Of a DNA stretch of 64,000 nucleotides, positions 60,230 through 64,000 are shown one piece after another. Origin of the DNA: Chitinophaga hostae (lineage in GTDB: Bacteria; Bacteroidota; Bacteroidia; Chitinophagales; Chitinophagaceae); assembly GCF_018224885.1 (NCBI RefSeq), contig NZ_JAGTXB010000016.1:62001-126000 (forward strand), written 5' to 3'. A program made the position numbers and the translations under genes. The number at the start of each line of letters is the position of its first letter. Within the stretch, counting starts at the first letter, position 1. Under the pieces are notes generated by a model. It was not told where the DNA came from. It saw only the letters and a program-made list of their open reading frames with translations, and did no database searches.

Positions 60230-61618
60230 TTATAAAGCGATCAGGTTTTCGATATCGGTGGCGGTAGTAGCGAAAGGCCGGCCCAGCTTGCGGCCGCCGT
60301 TGGCCGTGATGAGGAAATTATCTTCTACCCGTACACCTCCGAAATCGTTATAGGCCGCCAGTTTCCCGTAATTGATAAACTGTTCATGTTTACCCTCCGA
60401 CTGCCAGGCGGCGGTGAGGAGCGGATTGAAATAGATACCAGGTTCTATGGTAAATACAAATCCTTCTTCCAGCTCCCGTCCAAGGCGCAGTGATTTTAGT
60501 CCGAATTCCGTGCTCTTTTTCAGAGAGTCGGTATACCCTACATATTCTTCTCCCAGGTTCTCCATGTCATGAATATCCAGTCCCATCATATGTCCCAGAC
60601 CGCAAGGGAAAAACAGGGTATGTGCGCCTGCGTTCACCGCTTCTGCGGCATTGCCTTTCATGATGCCTATCTCCGTAAGCCCCTGTACCAGCTTTTCGCA
60701 GGCCAGCAGGTGCACGTCTTTATAGCGTATACCGGGACGAATGGCATCAGCCGCCGCCTGGTAGGCGTTGTGTACAATGTCGTATATTTCCTTTTGCACG
60801 GTGCTGAACTTCTTATTCACGGGATGTGTGCGGGTAAGATCACCGGCATAATGCATGGCATTTTCGGCACCACAATCACATAATACCAACTGGCCGTTTT
60901 GCAAAGGCGTATGATGCGGGTGATTATGCAGGAACTGTCCATTTACGGTAAGAATTACCGGGAAAGAAATATTACCGCCTCCGGCGATGGCTACCGCCTG
61001 CAAGCCGCCTGCTATCTCCGTTTCTGTAACGCCTGCCGCTGCCAGCTCCATTGCTTTCAGCTGCATATCGATGGTAGTATTTACCGCAGCTTCTATTTCA
61101 CGCAGTTCCTCGTCCGTTTTCACCTCCCGTTGGCGAACAATAGCTTTGATCAATGTTACGGACACACTTTGCGGGATCAGCGCAACGGGAATATCCAGCC
61201 ATGCACTCAGCTTCACGGTAATACCGGCCAGGTAGGGCGGCAGAAAATGAACAGGTTGACCGCTGTTTCTGCAGCGCAGCAAAAAATCCGGCAACGCAGC
61301 AGCAGGCCTTACCTCTGTAATCCCCGCCTTTGCCGCCTGGGAAGCTAAGGAGTCCGCAGGCCCCATCCACATGATCTCTTCAATGGTGTATTCATCGCCG
61401 AACAATATCTCCCGGTTATTATCTATATCAATAACAAACGTAAGGCCCGGACGGTCAATACCGGCAAAGTATAAAAAGCAGCTATCCTGCCGGAACGGGT
61501 AGATATTATCCTTGTAGTTCATACTGCTATCATCGTTTCCGGGCAGTAGAATAATGCCGCTGCCAATATCTGTTTGCAGTTTGTTTCTCCTTTTGGTGTA
61601 CGTTTCTTGTGAAAACAC
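60230..61618 (-). CDS. pepP: Xaa-Pro aminopeptidase (M24B)
   Basis: A 462-residue protein. An N-terminal AMP_N-type domain (RRNKLQ, IILLPGND) precedes the pita-bread catalytic domain. Metal ligands are visible in order: Asp in CDCGAEN, Asp in AGDLTRTHP, His in GLGHMMGLD (near 337), Glu in TIEPGIYFN (near 387) and Glu in VRVEDNFL (near 430). It removes an N-terminal residue preceding proline, probably in the cytoplasm as no signal peptide is seen. The start is a GTG at 61618; an in-frame TAA lies four codons upstream, so no longer ATG start is possible, and the family N-terminus begins here. It is first in an operon with the DUF885 lipoprotein. Confidence 0.95.
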   Translation of the reverse strand: MFSQETYTKRRNKLQTDIGSGIILLPGNDDSSMNYKDNIYPFRQDSCFLYFAGIDRPGLTFVIDIDNNREILFGDEYTIEEIMWMGPADSLASQAAKAGITEVRPAAALPDFLLRCRNSGQPVHFLPPYLAGITVKLSAWLDIPVALIPQSVSVTLIKAIVRQREVKTDEELREIEAAVNTTIDMQLKAMELAAAGVTETEIAGGLQAVAIAGGGNISFPVILTVNGQFLHNHPHHTPLQNGQLVLCDCGAENAMHYAGDLTRTHPVNKKFSTVQKEIYDIVHNAYQAAADAIRPGIRYKDVHLLACEKLVQGLTEIGIMKGNAAEAVNAGAHTLFFPCGLGHMMGLDIHDMENLGEEYVGYTDSLKKSTEFGLKSLRLGRELEEGFVFTIEPGIYFNPLLTAAWQSEGKHEQFINYGKLAAYNDFGGVRVEDNFLITANGGRKLGRPFATTATDIENLIAL

Positions 61619-61720
61619 TGGAATATTGTTTTATGATGGATGTTGCTATTACGGGTTTAAAATTAGCTAACAAACCTCAATAATAAGTCAATAGGTTAAA
61701 AAGAGCGGATAGCGGGTTAA

Positions 61721-64000
61721 TTATTGCAAAGAACCACCCACCCCTCTCCTCCTCCGCTCAGGATACTTAGGCATTTCCTCCGGTTCCTTCTCCTCACTGC
61801 TTTTATGCGCCCCGCCAAACCGCCAATTAAATGCGATAGCAACCGACCGGTTATAGTAACGGGTAACTGACTGACTCTGGAAATTAGGCGCCATCGCTAT
61901 GCTGCGCTGTTGGAGGTTAGCCTGGAAAGGGTTGACAAACGAAAGCGTAATCCTCCCCTGTTTCTTCAGCACTTCTTTTTGAATAGCCATACGGTAGGTA
62001 TACTCCGAAGTATTTTTGCCTTGCAGGGTAATAAAACCATTGCTATAATCGCCGGATAATTCGAACGTGTAGCCGTTTGAAATAGTATAAGAGGTGTTTA
62101 TATTAAAAGAGTGAAAGAACCCGCTGTTACCAATCTGCAAGGCCTTACTATTAAACCATACCTGGTATAGCTCCAGCCCTCCGTTAATGGTCCAGTTATC
62201 ATTGAACTGGGTATACGCATTGATATTTGTACCCAGCCGTTTACCGGACGCTATATTTTGGGGTAAGGTTCGTGAAATACCGCTGCTATCAACGGTCAAC
62301 AGCGACTCTATCGAATTTGAACTGAAGTTAAAATAAATGCTGCTGACTAAATTGAGACCGGAAGGGGCATTGTAAATATGAGAAGCCTCCAGCGAACGTG
62401 TAAGCTCCGGACGCAGGCGGGGATTGCCCATCGTCAGGTTACGGGGGTCGCTCGCATCCGTATAAGGATTGAGATCCCAGATGAAAGGCCGCCGAATGCG
62501 CTCGGTATAACTAAACTTGAGTTCGTGTATTTCGTTTAACTTTTTCGCTATAAGTATATTGGGAACCAGGTTGCTGAAATTCGCTTTAAACGGAGGCTTG
62601 GCTCCTTTGAAACCAGCTGCTATCCTGGTAAACTCGTAGCGGGCGCCCACACGGAAACGCCAGTTGTTTTTTGTCTGAAAATCCGTACTGATATAGGCGG
62701 CAACGATATCCTGGAAATATCTCATGGAGTCGCTGCGCTGCAAATCCGGCTTCAGATCATTACTGCCGCGATTGTCAATATTATTATAAACAGCATAATT
62801 ACTTACAGCATCGTTTTTACTCAACCGCACTCCCATTTCGGCAAAACTGCTGCCCGCTTTATTGAATGGATGCGTATAATCTGCCTGGAAACTATAATCT
62901 TTACTTAGCCCTGAATTGGGGCTTATCTCACGAAAAAAATGTTGTCCGGCAGGCGTAAACTGATCGGTATTATAATTGGAGCGATCTTTAGAGCGGCTTA
63001 GGTTTCCCAGCAGCTGCAGCTCCTGTTTGGCGCGTTGATAGCGCTTCACATAGTTGAAGGAAAGGTCAAAGTAATGGTAACTTCCTTTCTGGTCGCTGCT
63101 TTGATTATACTCCGTAGCTTTTCCCATGTCGTCATAATGATTATACAAACTGTTTTTCACCGGCCATTGTTCATGCCAGTAAGAAAGTGTGACACCAATT
63201 TTTTGGGTTGAATCAGGCCGATATTCCGTTCCCATTTCCAGGCTTGCTCCTTTCGTCTTTTGCGTCATATCGGAACGTTGCGTAAGACTACCGGTGTTTT
63301 GCCCATTGTAAAACAAAAGCCGGCTCAATTCAGCATTCCTGCGCTCCTGCTCAAAAATACCACTGCCCATAAAATTAAAGTCGATCTTCTTACGCGATAT
63401 ATTTAAACCAACACCGGCGGTTTGTTCCCGGTTCCCGGCGCTTATGTCAATGTTACCAGCCGTGCTTTTTATCTTTTCCCTGGTGATGATATTAATAACG
63501 CCGGCGGCGCCCTCAGCTTCATACCTGGCCGACGGGGCAGTAATTACTTCAATGGACTGTATAGTGCTGGCGGGGATCATCTTTAAGGCTTCCTTCAGGT
63601 TTTTAGCAAGAATGCCTGATGGAAGGCCGTTAAGCAGAATTTTAATATTTGAATTTCCCCGCAGATTCACGGCGCCATCTGCGCTGACGGTTACCATGGG
63701 TGCCTTCCGCAGCACATCCGCCGCAGTTCCGCTCCTGTTTCCAATGTCCGCAGCCGCATTATATACCAGTTTATCCCCCTTGCTTTGAACCAGTGGCTTA
63801 CGCTTTTTCACCTCGAATTCATGCAGTTGCGTGCTTTGCTTTAACAGGGGAAATGAAACAATGTCCGTTGCGGATTCCTTCACCTCCATGGTTCCGGAAT
63901 ACGGCTCATAACCTGTATGGGAAATGCGCAGCGAATAAGTTCCTCTTGCAGGTACTACTATAGTGAACCGGCCTTGTTTGTCTGTCAGCGTGGTTTTGAC
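61721..64000 (-). CDS. TonB-dependent outer-membrane receptor, N-terminus cut by window edge
   Basis: The frame stays open to the right edge, so the internal ATG at 63889 is not the true start. The first visible residues (TDKQGRF then YSLRISHTGYEPY) are the end of a carboxypeptidase-regulatory-like domain. The plug follows, with DVLRKAPMVTV, LRGNSNIKILLNG and the end of the plug at APSARYEAEGAAGVINIIT. The remaining 600 residues are a beta-barrel rich in aromatic strands with an OMP_b-brl_3-type pattern. It is closest to the outer-membrane beta-barrel family of Bacteroidota TonB receptors rather than SusC. The ligand is not predictable, and no SusD partner or sigma/anti-sigma pair is visible on this side. 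The C-terminal RRRRGVGG stretch is unusual after the last barrel strand. Confidence 0.9.
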   Translation of the reverse strand, partial: VKTTLTDKQGRFTIVVPARGTYSLRISHTGYEPYSGTMEVKESATDIVSFPLLKQSTQLHEFEVKKRKPLVQSKGDKLVYNAAADIGNRSGTAADVLRKAPMVTVSADGAVNLRGNSNIKILLNGLPSGILAKNLKEALKMIPASTIQSIEVITAPSARYEAEGAAGVINIITREKIKSTAGNIDISAGNREQTAGVGLNISRKKIDFNFMGSGIFEQERRNAELSRLLFYNGQNTGSLTQRSDMTQKTKGASLEMGTEYRPDSTQKIGVTLSYWHEQWPVKNSLYNHYDDMGKATEYNQSSDQKGSYHYFDLSFNYVKRYQRAKQELQLLGNLSRSKDRSNYNTDQFTPAGQHFFREISPNSGLSKDYSFQADYTHPFNKAGSSFAEMGVRLSKNDAVSNYAVYNNIDNRGSNDLKPDLQRSDSMRYFQDIVAAYISTDFQTKNNWRFRVGARYEFTRIAAGFKGAKPPFKANFSNLVPNILIAKKLNEIHELKFSYTERIRRPFIWDLNPYTDASDPRNLTMGNPRLRPELTRSLEASHIYNAPSGLNLVSSIYFNFSSNSIESLLTVDSSGISRTLPQNIASGKRLGTNINAYTQFNDNWTINGGLELYQVWFNSKALQIGNSGFFHSFNINTSYTISNGYTFELSGDYSNGFITLQGKNTSEYTYRMAIQKEVLKKQGRITLSFVNPFQANLQQRSIAMAPNFQSQSVTRYYNRSVAIAFNWRFGGAHKSSEEKEPEEMPKYPERRRRGVGGSLQ

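Overview
The window comes from a Bacteroidota genome, most likely Chitinophagaceae (Chitinophaga-like). The grounds are a SusC/TonB-type outer-membrane receptor with a carboxypeptidase-regulatory plug extension, a secreted M43 protease with a type IX secretion (Por) tail, a TAnnTTTG-type promoter box, weak Shine-Dalgarno signals, and intergenic TTAGC-type palindromic repeats. The genus is inference; no rRNA or marker gene is present.

About three quarters of the window (1-47448, all on the minus strand) is one lipopeptide biosynthetic gene cluster that runs off the left edge. In transcription order: an SbnA-like and an SbnB-like enzyme (together a route to L-2,3-diaminopropionate), a 263-nt structured gap, a CmlA-like diiron beta-hydroxylase, then three giant assembly-line proteins. 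The first (6253 aa) is FAAL-ACP-KS-AT-ACP-aminotransferase followed by three NRPS modules. Its loading part resembles the iturin/mycosubtilin starter and should make a beta-amino fatty acid. The second (2196 aa) has two modules. The third (at least 6034 aa, incomplete) has four full modules plus the condensation domain of the next. My hand reading of the A-domain specificity residues gives this order: beta-amino acyl, X (N-methyl), Val-like (N-methyl), X, hydrophobic?, X, Val-like (N-methyl), Ser, D-Asp, D-aliphatic?, and more. X is a repeated acidic-pocket code (DIWELTADD). I propose it selects the diaminopropionate made by the SbnA/SbnB pair. No thioesterase, transporter, MbtH or phosphopantetheinyl transferase is in the window; the end of the line must lie left of position 1.

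Right of the cluster (48534-50800) a terminated two-gene operon encodes kynureninase and tryptophan 2,3-dioxygenase. It may be ordinary tryptophan catabolism or a precursor supply. Next come a subtilisin-type lipoprotein (plus strand) and a convergent M43 metalloprotease, separated by a very long near-perfect hairpin. A POT-family peptide transporter (plus strand) converges on a DUF885-type lipoprotein and an M24 Xaa-Pro aminopeptidase that form an operon. This stretch looks like a peptide-degradation and uptake neighbourhood. A truncated TonB-dependent receptor closes the right edge.
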